A stretch of DNA of 64,000 nt, taken from assembly GCA_013397435.1 (NCBI GenBank), contig VZRG01002030.1, positions 63,658 to 127,657 on the forward strand, read 5' to 3'. Origin of the DNA: Erythrocercus mccallii. Lineage: Eukaryota; Chordata; Aves; Passeriformes; Dicruridae. Positions 38,361 through 49,342 of this stretch are shown piece after piece (within the stretch, counting starts at the first letter, position 1; every line of letters begins with the position of its first letter). Below the pieces are notes generated by a model. That model made no database searches. It saw only the letters and a program-made list of their open reading frames with translations, and had not been told where the DNA came from. The translations under genes and the position numbers were made by a program.

Positions 38361-41300
38361 CCCTCGCTCCCCTCGGCCTCACCCGCCCGGCTTTGGGGCT
38401 GTCCTCTGTCACTGCTCGGCTTTGCGGCTTTTTCCTGGCTTTGGGGGTTCTTTTCCTTGTTTTGAAGTCTGTATGGGAACGGGGAAACTTGAGCAGCCGG
38501 CAGCACGCTCTGCCAGCCCTAGAGCGCACAGAGAAGCCAGGAGTTGGGTGGGTTTTTTCTTTCCTTTAAGGATTATTTAATGCAGTCGGTAATCACCGCA
38601 TCCTGCTGCCTTATGCTTGTGCCTGGTAGTACCTCGTGGAGATTTTCACCCAGCCCAGGAGGCAAGTTCCCCCCTTATTCCCCAGGAAATGTTTCCACGA
38701 TCAAGAATGTTTTTTCTAGTAGGAAAAAAAATATTATTGGGGTACCCTTGGAAACTCATCTAGAGAGTCACTGGTATTTTTTCCTTTAGAAAAACGTTTA
38801 TAGCCACTTCAGATCCAAAACCTTCGCTGTGTGTGCCGGGGCCGGGGTTGCAGCTGCTTAAGATCTAAGCCAGGCTCCTGGTTCAGGGCAAACGTGGGGC
38901 CCAGGCTCCTCACACTGCTGGGAGCCGTTCCATACTCCTGCCTGCAGAGACACAAATACTTGCTCTGTAATTCCTATGTGAGTTCAGGCAAAAAAAATAT
39001 TGAAGTCTCTTACTACAAAGAGACGTTTGTACTCCACCTGGCTGCTCTGTGCCTCATGGTCACAGTCACACCGTCTTTCCTACACTTGGAATAAAGATTG
39101 CGATAGAAAGATGTGCTGGGTGTGGTAGGAGTGTCAGGGGAGGAAGAAACGCAGAAATTTTCCCACCCCCACGCAGCACCACACCTTGGCCAGAGCCACA
39201 GGGCTGCAGTGCTTTTGGTGTTAACAGCAGGACGCTGTGCCTGCTCCTCAGTCCTTCCACACTGGCACGACTGGGTTTGCTTTAGGAGCACTCAGGCACT
39301 CTGCAAATAGGTAGAATAAACCCATTAAAGAGCAGAGGAAGTGAATTGTCTGAGATCAATCTGATGTTGTCTTATGACACAGCTCGGCACACCGAGCTAG
39401 AACAGATGCAATTACAGTTTTGGAATCACTCCACATTAAACCCAAAGTTACAACTGCAGATGAGCTAGCAGGTGTGAGGATTAGTTGGCTGGAAAGCACC
39501 AAAGCCTTTGTATCAACAAGGTTAAGTATTGATAAAGCCTAGTTCAACCCCATAACATTAGAGTTTGGTGGAGATACTCTGGCCTATATAGTTAGAAATT
39601 CAAATTATTTTTTAGAGGTCCTTTTGGCCTGCCAGCTCGGTATGTAGACTCATTCAATGTCAAAGAAATGCTTGAACTGCAGGCCATAAATCTGTCAGAC
39701 AACATCCTGCCATTTCCACATGAGAGTAAAGAGGTGTCCTGAGCTTTGGAGATCTTTGTGTGTTGCTGTTAGGGTGTCAGTGCTGGTGGCTGTGCAGAGG
39801 GACACCTGAATGAGCCTGAGGGAGTAGGGACGCTGTTGATAGTCATGCCAATAATTTGCTTGTTTGTCTCCATGGTGGTCTCACAGGGTCTCTGATCACC
39901 CTCTCGTGCCTCTCCCACCGGGTCGTGTGCCAAGTGATCAGCAGTGACCCTGCCCAGGACAATGGGACTTCAGATAGTTCCTGGATAACTCGGCTGGAAA
40001 ACAATTATGGATTCTACATTGGCCTGGGCTTGGCTGTCTTCTCCAGCTTCCTCATCGGGAGCAGTGTCATCCTCAAGAAGAAGGGACTGCTACGGCTGGT
40101 GGAGAGGGGAGGCACCAGGGCAGGTAAGGGGGGGGGACCGCCTGTTCCTGCACACACAATCCAAATTTCAGCACTCCTGAAGCAAGGGAACACCTCTGGG
40201 TGCAATCAGTCTTCCGTCAACAATGTAAATAAGAGGTTTTGTGGATGCATCCTCACGTGTGAGACTCGGACAGCAGTGCTGTGTGGGAGCTGAGGAGCTG
40301 ATTTAAAGCCTGGTATTGGAAAGGAGTTAATTTACAGTCTCTGTATTGGAAGGGAGCTGATTTACAGAGCCCTGCACTGGAAGAGCTCAGCCAAGAGCAG
40401 CGTTCTCCTGCCTGACACCACAAATAGCAAGTGACCAGTGTGAGATCAGAGGTGCCCCCACAGCAGAACAATGCATGCCCATCACTCAGGGATGTGCGGG
40501 GCCAGGAGCAAGCAGAGTGCTAAAGGCTCTTGGAAAGGTTTCCCTTTGCACCAAGCCGCAGCTCGGGGCCGTGCCCCAGCCCGGAGCAGAGCAGCACAGC
40601 CCTGACCCCGCTCTTGCTCTAAGTGGAGCAGTTTTGCCACCAGGTCACCCAGACAAGGCTGCAGCTCCGTGTGCTTGCTTTAGCAAGAGCCGTGTGTGAA
40701 TGCAGGACAGGCCGGCTCTGTGGGAACTCTGTGGTTTCAGAAGGGATCCTTTGGAGCTGTGTTGCACAACAACCTGCAGATAACTTTCCTCTAGCACCAG
40801 GCTCTCAGGGAGAGGCGTGTGTTTATGTGTACACACACATACATATATATATATATATGTTTATGGATGGGCAGTGGTGGAGCAGCACTGCCTAGAGCAG
40901 AATTGCACCGTGGAATTGGACACATCCCATCAGCATTGCAAACATGCTCCTGCAGCAGGGTAAGTCCTACCTGGCAGCTGACCTACTTGCATAACTGCAA
41001 AACAGAGCAATGATAATTAAAATACTGCTGCTTCCCAGTTCTGGCCTAGGAACAGTTTTTAAATAATCTTTCAGAGGAAGTGAATATCACCATCCCCATT
41101 TTACTCTGTGCCTGTATGGAGACACAGAGGCATGGAATGATGGAGTGACTGTCCAGAGACAGCCAGCAAAGCTACCAACAGCAGCTGAGCCACTAAACAT
41201 CTCAGGTCCATCTCCATCCTCTGTCACTGGGCTGGCCACATGCAGCTGCTGAACACAGATGGATTTGCTTTTTGACATTATACTTGCACAGTGAAATATC

Positions 41301-44300
41301 AGTATTGCTTCAACTGTAGATGTCTCTCTCCTCCTTGCCTCCATGAATTCTTCCCACAGCAGAGCCAAGCGAGTATAACAAGAGCAAACCCTGCCCTATT
41401 TTTCAGAATGTTTAACATTCTGAAAGGAATTAGAGATTAATGACAGAAAATTGCAGCTGACAAGAGTTCTTGGGAAAAACCCCGACCAAGCAAAAAGACC
41501 CTAAAACAAATAAACCAGCATTTTCTGAGGAATTGCAACCAAAGCATAACACTTGAACCTCAGCATTTATGGAGTTCTTGAGGAATCAGAAGAGGCTGAA
41601 CTCTAGCAAAAGATTTTTTTCCCTCTGTCCTGAAGTCTTTCTGTTCAACTCTTCATTGCCCCTTGTCCTATCTCACCCTGTAATCTCTCAGTCCCAGCGT
41701 GTCACCCCTGCTATGTGAGCACATCACTTTTCTCTGAGGCAAGTCAAACACTGCTGTCACTGCCAGCTCATCAGGTCAGATTTATCAAAAACTTGGGCTC
41801 TCCCTGACCCAGCAAAAACAGGGTTCACCATGTCAGCAGGCTCAAGCTCCTTCTGTCCAACAGCCTGTGGGTTAGGACCAGAACTGGATTAGCTCCCAGC
41901 ACAGTCCATTCTTCCCTGTTCTTTGCCACACTCTTCCCTTTGCAATTCATCCCTCTCCAAAGGGACATTCTCATCTCTTGCTCTGAAGAATATGGTTGTT
42001 AACTCCTGCACGTGCTTTTCTTCCCCAGGAGACGGAGGCCACGGTTACCTAAAGGACTGGCTCTGGTGGGCTGGCTTGTTAACCAGTAAGTAGGAGCTGT
42101 TTCCCTGGGTTTGCAGCTTTTCCAGAGCCTGTCCCTGTGAATGAGGTGCCTAATCCCCCATCCTCAGCAGAGGTTCCTCAGGGAGAGGAGAGGCAGTGAT
42201 CCATGCAGGATCTCCTTCTCCATCCTCCCGCAGGACTGGCAGGACCTGCCAGCTCAGTTTTACCTGATCAAAAGCAGGAAAAGCCAGGTTTTAATAGGGC
42301 AGCTGGCAGGTCTGCCTGTGTCCCAGGCACAGGGCAAACAGCCTCCCCTGAGTGCCTGGGGGCTCCTGCTGCAGCACAGGGAGATAACAAAGAGATGTTG
42401 GTAGCATCTCCTTCCTTGAATAAAACTTGCTTTCCCTTAAAGCAAGAGTTAAAACCTTTATTTCCTGCTGCAGCTTACAGTGTCTCCTAATATTGGGCTG
42501 AAAGCTGCACGGAGAGCAGCAGATTTTCCAGCAGGGTGTTTCAGAGCCCTCTTTTCTGCCGCTCCCTTGGCAGCTGCAGCTCAAGGTGCCCCCAGCTCGC
42601 TGTGCCCTCACTGCTCAGGGACAGGGACACCACAGCCCCAAGGTGGAGGGGACAGCAGGCTCCCAGCACTGGGTCTCCCACAGCCACCCCTGCCCTCATT
42701 AACCCCTCACAGCCTGGCTGGGCTGGGGGGATCATGAGCCCACCTGGGTCAGCCCTGACCTGGCCAGGGAGGGGTTGGTTCCCTTCTCCAGGGGTGCCTC
42801 TTTTAATTTGAAATAGATTTTCACCCACTGTCTGCCCCTGTTTAGCAGCAGGATGAAACCCCCAGCATAAAACCCACTCCAGGTGACGTCTTGCTGGTTT
42901 GCAAACCCCCAAGAGAAAATGCAGAAAGTGCTCTGTAACTCACTGGTGTTTATTTTTCTTGTGTTTGTTTAGTGGGTGGAGGGGAAGCTGCCAACTTTGC
43001 TGCCTATGCCTTTGCTCCTGCAACTATTGTCACGCCTCTGGGGGCTCTGAGTGTGCTCATAAGGTGAGTTTTGTCTCTATAATTTGCAATTTGCTTTTTT
43101 TTTTTCTTTTTTGCCTGTTTGACTTGTAAAAATAGACTTGAAGAGATACTAATATGAGTTTTTTCTGCCCAAAGGAAAAAAAGGTCTCGGTGTTTTCTAA
43201 AAAACACTTTACAGTTGTTGGCCTTTCGGGGGATCATTTGGGAACCGCTGAATTAAATAGCTCACCCTTCTGGAAATGCCGGATGTGTGGAGAGCAGCCA
43301 CATACACTGCAAGTTAAATTGTTGCAAATATCTGCATTACTTCATTCCTTATTCCAGCTCTTTAACTGGAGTTATTCCAGCTCTTGGTGGAGTTTTAATG
43401 CTTGTTTGTTTTGTTTCATTTTGTTTTTATAATCAAGAGTACTAACAATTTTAAAGGGTCAAAAGTACCAGGTTTATTTTCAAACTAGCTTTCACCTGCC
43501 TTTTATTTTATAAGCTTTTAGGGTCCTCTCATGTTGCAGGGTTTTATAGTTCTGGCTGTTCCCAAGAGAGCTGACACCCTATTTTATTTCTTTATTTTTA
43601 AATAGGAGATTCCTACCAAAATACATGGCTCTGGCTACTTAAGGTTTTATAGAAAGACTGTATTATGAAATGCACAAGCAAACTGAGAGTTAGGACTGCT
43701 CTAGTGTCCTGCCCCAGATTTTTTTGGACAATGACTACATATTTTTGCAAGTATATCTGTAGCTCCAGTACTTTCAGAGTTTCTCTGAGGCTTAATAGTT
43801 CTGATGATTTAGTTAAAATGAACACAGCTTTTATGTTGTTAGGTTCAGGTTTTTTCTCTGTTACCCTGGCCCTTGAAGTAATTTTCTTGAGCACTGAAAG
43901 CTTCATAATGATCAGCAGCTCATGAATGATTCTGCTGACCCTGAAAAAATATTTCTGAGGATGTGCTAAAACATTCAGCATTTTTGCACCTTGCTGACAC
44001 ACTAGAGCTGTGATCTACAGGTCACACCTGCACCCCTGCAGGTTCAGCTGCGATAGATGCTGTGTGATTGTGTATTAACCCACTGGAATCCAACTAATTT
44101 ACGCCTAAATTGTGTCCTTGTATCACATGGAAGCATTCTTAACTTTCTTAGAGCTGCGCTTCTTTAAAGGAGTGCAAAGCACACTGGCTGATGTTTCTCT
44201 GTCCCTGCAGTGCCATCCTGTCCTCGTATTTGCTTGGAGAAAGGCTCAATCTGCTGGGAAAGCTGGGCTGCCTGCTGAGCTTGGTGGGCAGCACTGTGAT

Positions 44301-45074
44301 GGTCATCCACGCCCCAGAGGACGAGGAGGTCACCACTCTGGAGGAAATGACTTCCAAGCTGAAGGAGCCGGGTACGCTGCCTGCCGCGTTTTCCCTCTCA
44401 GGGCTGGGCAGTGCAAACCTCTCCCCATGCCCACTGCTGGAGTTTTGAGTTCTTCTCTCCCTCCTGCAGGTTTCCTGGCTTATGCTGCCATCCTCCTGGC
44501 TCTCTGCTTCCTCCTCATCTTCTACCTTGCCCCCCGTTACGGCCAGAGCAACATCCTCATCTACCTCACCATCTGCTCCGTTATCGGCGCCTTCTCCGTG
44601 TCCTCAGTCAAGGGCTTGGGAATTGCCATCAAGGGCTTCTTTGCTGGCCAGCCTGTGCTGCAGCACCCGCTGACCTGGATCCTGGTCATCACGCTGGTGG
44701 CATCCATCACCACGCAGATCAACTACCTCAACAAGTCTCTAGACATTTTCAACACCTCTTTGGTGTTCCCCATCTACTACGTGCTGTTCACCACCATCGT
44801 CATCACCACTTCCATCATCCTCTTCAAGGAGTGGGTCACCATGACCGTGGTTGACATCATTGGGACTGTCTGTGGCTTCCTCACCATCATTTTGGGGGTG
44901 TTTTTACTCCATGCTTTCAAAGACATGGACGTCAGTTTAGGGAATTTACCCCAGGTCCTTCAGAATGAGCAGCCAGCACCGGTCACCAGAGATGACAAGA
45001 ACATCCTGATAGAAGTGGACAACTCCAGCATCGCCCCAGAGGACAAACCCAAAGTATTCATGCTCTACACTTAG
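38209..45074 (+). CDS. NIPAL4: NIPAL4 (ichthyin), NIPA-like domain-containing 4, 395 aa, 6 exons
   Basis: Multi-pass membrane protein of the NIPA magnesium-transporter family. In mammals it is expressed in keratinocytes, and loss causes autosomal recessive congenital ichthyosis. Six exons (listed separately) total 1188 nt, giving 395 residues. The human short form is 404 aa. The N-terminal lumenal segment has N-glycosylation motifs NSS (7-9) and NGT (38-40). The first membrane helix is at about 54-75 and is followed by the family signature ILKKKGLLRL. Further helices follow to about residue 340, including GGGEAANFAAYAFAPAT, YGQSNILIYLTICSVIGAF and NTSLVFPIYYV. The polar tail ends KPKVFMLYT. 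The start ATG has a strong Kozak context (GCAATGG) and matches human MELRVSNTSCENG in position. It is downstream of CYFIP2 on the same strand and convergent with ADAM19. Confidence 0.96.
38246..39886 (+). other. NIPAL4 intron 1
   Basis: 1.6 kb. The first part is still CpG-island sequence; no other feature recognised. Confidence 0.85.
39887..40123 (+). CDS. NIPAL4: NIPAL4 exon 2, residues 13-92
   Basis: SLITLSCLSHRVVCQ through the first membrane helix (FYIGLGLAVFSSFLIG) to GGTRA plus one base. The acceptor is TCTCACAG and the donor GTAAGG. Confidence 0.96.
40291..40392. repeat. ~31-bp imperfect tandem repeat, about three copies
   Basis: Successive units share TATTGGAAAGGAG/TATTGGAAGGGAG followed by T.ATTTACAG; the flanking partial units are degenerate. 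Confidence 0.7.
40831..40858. repeat. (CA)n/(TA)n microsatellite
   Basis: ACACACACATACATATATAT and further TA units. Confidence 0.9.
42029..42085 (+). CDS. NIPAL4: NIPAL4 exon 3, residues 92-111
   Basis: Short 57-nt exon encoding DGGHGYLKDWLWWAGLLT plus one base. The acceptor is TTCCCCAG and the donor GTAAGT. It is too short to stand out as an open frame. Confidence 0.95.
42973..43063 (+). CDS. NIPAL4: NIPAL4 exon 4, residues 111-141
   Basis: Completes a methionine, then GGGEAANFAAYAFAPATIV to LSVLI. This is a highly conserved core segment of NIPA proteins. The acceptor is TTGTTTAG and the donor GTGAGT. Confidence 0.96.
43064..44210 (+). other. NIPAL4 intron 4
   Basis: 1.1 kb, AT-rich, no other feature recognised. 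Intron 3 (42086-42972) is likewise plain. Confidence 0.85.
44211..44371 (+). CDS. NIPAL4: NIPAL4 exon 5, residues 141-195
   Basis: AILSSYLLGERLNLLGKLG through VMVIHAPEDEEV to LKEP plus one base. The acceptor is CCCTGCAG and the donor GTACGC. Confidence 0.96.
44470..45074 (+). CDS. NIPAL4: NIPAL4 exon 6 (last coding), residues 195-395 and stop
   Basis: FLAYAAILLALCFLLIFYL through the remaining helices to KPKVFMLYT, with TAG at 45072-45074. The acceptor is CTCCTGCAG. Confidence 0.97.
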
Positions 45075-46245
45075 GGTGTTACATGCAGGGGGGGACTGGA
45101 GGTTGGGTGGGTGTTGCCAATATTCCAGGTGCCAGGGGGAAATTTTAAAAACGAAAAGTAGAAAATGAAAAGAGCTGTGTCTTTTCCAAGGCCAGATTTT
45201 TCTCCAGGCTTTTGGATGGGATCTCTGTCATAGTGTGGCAGCAATGGGTGTGTTTAATCCTCTCAGGGCCCTAATACATGCAGCCACTGGAAACAAAAAT
45301 CCTCTAGAAATATGATAGTGCTGGAACAAAGCTCCTCTTTGAGGCCCCTTCCCATCTCTTATTCTTGGCACAGCTGATGTTTACCCTTCACTCCTTCCCC
45401 CGGGTGGCCATTGATGTCTTTGTTTCCAGACCTTTTTGGATCATTGATTAGTTGTTTTTGTCTTTTTTTGTTTCCTTTCTAGACACTTGCATGAACTCTA
45501 AAATACACACCAGCGTCTCAAGAGGAGGTGAGAGACAAGGACTGAACGGTGCTATTCAAACTCTGCTCATCCGTGTTTAATCACTTGCTCTGCAAATAAG
45601 GGGACAAGATATTGGTGAATATGGACAAAACACAGTGAATTTTGCAATAGCTGCTCACTCAGGCTCAGTGGCAGGACTCAAGCCATGAAGCGTTTTTACA
45701 GAGAGATCTTTTTCAGCTTTTGGTTTTTTGCGAGGTGCAGGAGTTTCCCTGAAGCAGTGTTAATTATTTTTATGCGAGTTTTGTTGGGTTTTTTTGTTGG
45801 TTTTTTTTCCTGAGCAGCTCTGGTGCCCAGGCCTTGGTGAAGTTGCTGGAGCTGACCCAGACCCCACCTGAGGAAAGGCAGTCCCTGCTCAGGCTGGGGA
45901 GCTCTGGCAGGGTAAACCCCATGTCAAGAGAAACTCTACCAGTCTTCAAGACTTCTTGTGACAAATTTTTCAGCCTGAAAGACCTAGTGGCTGTAAATAT
46001 TAAGTATTTTTTTTTTCCTCAGGAAATATCTTGACCTTGGAAAACCCCCCAAATTCTTTGAACCCCATGAGGTGTCCTACTCTCCTCTGAAGTACTCACC
46101 TGATTATACCTGGGTGTGAGCATCACTGAGTAAACATAATGTGGGGCTTTGGGAGAGAGGACAATGAAATCTCCCATTTTGATAACATTTCAGTGCTGTC
46201 TTTTTGGAATGTGGAAAGGGAAATAAAGGGTTTTTTCTTAAAAAA
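45075..46245 (+). other. NIPAL4: Probable NIPAL4 3' UTR
   Basis: No coding signal. It runs to the AATAAA at 46222-46227. A second AATAAA at 46918-46923, followed by a TG-rich stretch, would extend it to about 46.95 kb and across the predicted ADAM19 3' end. Confidence 0.5.
46222..46227 (+). terminator. Candidate NIPAL4 polyadenylation signal, proximal
   Basis: GGGAAATAAAGGGTTTTTTC: canonical hexamer followed by a T-rich element. Confidence 0.45.
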
Positions 46246-46631
46246 AAATAGTTGCAGGTGGATCTGAAAGCTTTTGATTATTTCATCTTACTGGTGTAGC
46301 CCTAAAGGATAAAGAGGCTGAGGGACGGCTGAGAACAACAGAAAGAGCAGCTGGAGCAGAGTGAAACGGCAGCGACCTCCTTTGGTGGCAGAAAATAATC
46401 CAAGTCGCTCACTCCAGCTTTGGTTTTGGCATCCGAATCGGTGTGATGCTTTGTGCATTTTATTTTAGAAAATGACTGTAAATGGGACTCATCTTTCTTC
46501 ACTGTAGAAGTGCATTTCATTAAAGCAATCCTGCCATCCCTGGAGAAATGGCATGTAGAAAATGAAGATTTGAACTGAGGTAATGAAATAATAGACAGTG
46601 AAAGAGTATTTGTTAATGACAACCAACAAAT

Positions 46632-46637
46632 TTTATT
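46632..46637 (-). terminator. Candidate ADAM19 polyadenylation signal
   Basis: AATAAA on the minus strand (TTAATAAAATTTG), followed by GTTGGTTGTC. The next canonical hexamer downstream of the predicted ADAM19 stop in this orientation that I noticed. Confidence 0.4.
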
Positions 46638-46917
46638 AAAACTAGGCAAAAGGCACAATGAATTGCATTCTTCAAGTATTTGCATAGATGCATAGAGAGC
46701 AATATTGTAAACCATTAACATGTGGACACAGGAGAAAGTGAGATGTATTTTGTTATGAGTTCTCCCAAGTAATATTATCTTTCAAAAAAATCAGGGTTTA
46801 CCGTCTTTTACTCCTCCAGCAGTTCCCCCTCATCTTATTCACTGAACTTGCACATATCTTAAAATTTAAAAGGACTTACTTAAAACTACCTTTTGGAGAT
46901 TTTTGTGATATTCCAGC

Positions 46918-46923
46918 AATAAA
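46918..46923 (+). terminator. Candidate NIPAL4 polyadenylation signal, distal
   Basis: CAGCAATAAAGTTTTG, followed about 45 nt on by TTGTGTGTCC, a good downstream element. Confidence 0.4.
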
Positions 46924-49288
46924 GTTTTGTATTAGACTTTGGCCATGTCCAGTTGTTCCCTGAGCATTGTGTGTCCAGGGGCCTTTTTTGAAACCTTGAT
47001 CACATGCTCACATGAAATGCAGTGAAAATAATTTTAGTGACTTTTAGTGGCCATTTGCTGAAGATCAGAGGTTGGAGCAGAAGTGCTGCTGCCCTCAGTG
47101 AGGGCTCAGATATGAGATCAAGTTCTTGTTGTTGAATCAACAATGACGGTGTATGTACAGTCCTGCTGCACTGCGAGCAGCCAAACCTGCCATTACATAT
47201 TAAGAAAAAACAACTTTGGGGGTTGTTAGAATACACATTTTTATATGTAATATACCCCACTGTTGAAAAAGACAAAGATTAGAAAGCTCTTGTCTTTTAC
47301 TTGCCCTCCCTTATTTCAGAAAGAAGTTTTTTAGATTGGTTTGTTTTCCAGGCACATAGAAGGTAAGAAAAGGTCTAAAATTAGCAAGATAAAGAATAAT
47401 CTGTGAGAATTTCAAGACACATCATGTGAACTGTTTCCTTGTGGAGAAAGAGGTAGTAAAGTTGTGAAAACTAATGTGACTTGAGTCATCCTACACATAC
47501 ACTACTACATATAACTACAAATTTAATGAGTTCTTAGGGTTTATCTGGGATTTCTGGGATTTCTTTAATCTTAGGGAAAGAGAACCAGCAAACAAGACTC
47601 ACTTTCTTTATGCCAATAATATAGCTTTTCACATGTGGAGCAGCAGTCATGCTCTTTGAGGATTTGTCCACAATAAATCAGACACAAGAGGATTGTTGTA
47701 ACCACAGCTCCAGATTTCCCTGTGTTCTCCTAGGAAATAATTTCAAGGAAAAAAAAATCTGGCATAACAAAAGGTCTTATTTTAAAATCCTGAGGAAAAA
47801 AAAAAGAAACCCACATACAAAAGCCAAACTATTAGGAGAAGAAAAAACTAAATTCATAAGGGAGGGTCCTCAGGGTCAGAACCATCAGCTGCTTAAAGTG
47901 CACACAGACAGCTCTCTCCATCCATAGCCTGGAGTAAGAGAGCTGCCCTATAAAAGCACCATGTGTTGTGTTAATATTTTGGCTGTTTCACCACCTGGGC
48001 ATTTTTCAGGTAGGTTTCTCACTGGTCTGGGGAGCAGACAGTCCATGCTGAGTTACAGCTCAGCACAGACCAAAGCCTGAGGAGACACATGCAGAAACAT
48101 CTCCTGCCCACGGTACCGCACGCTGCAGGACGGTCTCAGCACTGCCTCCTGCTGAGCCTCCTGCTGGCCTTTTGCTCTGGATCTGGGCCAGAGCTGCCCT
48201 GTCGTACCTTAAGTGTGTCCTAATGACATGGATTGGAGCTCCTGGGCCATGCTGGGGCTGCTTTTGGGATTTACAGCACCAAGGGAAGGCAAGCGAGTGC
48301 TGGAGGACAGAAGGCTTGCAAGGCTCCTGCTGAAGAGGGTTATATGGGGAAAACAATTAATCCCCTCTGCTAAAGCTGATCAAAATCCACAGTGGCCCCA
48401 CAAATTATATTTCCACAGTTGGCTCCTTGTTGGGGCCTCACTTACCACCCCCTGTAAACAGAATGGACTGAAGAATGTTATCACCAGCTGCCTCCTGCTC
48501 TCCCCAGAGGCAGTGGGTTCTCTATAGCACCAATATGCTCCTGCAGCTGCATGGGGGGGCTGAGGAAGCCAACAGGGCTCACATGAAAGCCCATCAGGGC
48601 CAGCACCTGCACTCACAGTTTGTTCTCCCTGGTAACACTTAAATAACTGATTAAAAACACATGAAACCCCCATCGCCCCATCCCTGCCCTGGATATTGCA
48701 CAACAATATTTAAATACCGTACAAACAAGTCATCCCTACGTGGAAAAGGCAGAGAGGGTCCAGCTGAGCCTGGCGTGTACCTGGGGCACCCCTGCCATGC
48801 CTGACTGCAGCCTGGTCCCAGAGGAAACAGGGGTGGAGCAGGAGGAGAGGAACTGAGACACTGTCCCTGGCAGTGAAGGTGTGAGTGTGGTTTTGGGTGA
48901 TGAAGGCCATCCAGTGCCCTGTGAAGGCCAGAGCCAGGCAGGAAGAGGCTGCTTCAGGAATGCCCACGGGAGCCTGGCTGTCCCACTTTCAAGTTGCTCA
49001 CTGCTCCAGCTGTCCAGGCACCAGCATTCTGGGTGAGACGGAAAAAGGGGAAAAGAAGTGAGCACTGATGGAAGAACAAGCATCGTGCCCTCTCCTGGAG
49101 CTGATGTGAGCCTGTCTGCATTCACAACCCAATGCATCACATAGGAAGTCTCCCGCGAGAAAGCTCCTGCAGTTTTCTCCATTTTCCACAGTTGGCCTCT
49201 GGTATATTGCAGGCTGGAGACAACATAACTGCTGGGTGGAGATGTTTTGTGTTAAAGGGCGCAGTTTACAGAGCACTGAACTCAGTGC

Positions 49289-49342
49289 CTACAAGTCCCT
49301 TATTAAGTGCCCGTATTCAGGATGATTTTTGTGAAACACTCC
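49289..49342 (-). CDS. ADAM19: ADAM19 candidate terminal exon, residues 750-766 and stop
   Basis: After the acceptor TTTCTCTGCAG, phase 0, GVFHKNHPEYGHLIRDL and TAG. The human last exon also encodes 17 residues and contains PEY, but otherwise similarity is weak. No better acceptor with a matching tail was found; alternative 3' ends are possible. Confidence 0.5.
   Translation of the reverse strand, partial: GVFHKNHPEYGHLIRDL

Larger units (their letters stand above)
40124..42028 (+). other. NIPAL4 intron 2
   Basis: 1.9 kb containing a 31-bp tandem repeat (40291-40392) and a CA/TA microsatellite (40831-40858). Confidence 0.85.
46610..49288 (-). other. ADAM19: Probable ADAM19 3' UTR
   Basis: About 2.7 kb between the predicted last codon and the minus-strand AATAAA at 46632-46637, with no other gene recognised. 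Depends on the terminal exon assignment. Confidence 0.4.

Noticed and set aside
37298..38580. Long open frames on both strands across the N run and minisatellite
   Set aside because: They exist because N codons contain no stops and the repeat unit is a multiple of three in GC-rich DNA. No family resemblance.
44411..44854. 147-codon open frame overlapping NIPAL4 exon 6
   Set aside because: Shifted-frame shadow of the NIPAL4 coding sequence.
48905..49010. Acceptor CTCACCCAG followed by a short open frame as an alternative last ADAM19 exon
   Set aside because: In phase and with a plausible acceptor, but no resemblance to any ADAM19 tail; kept only as a possibility for alternative splicing.
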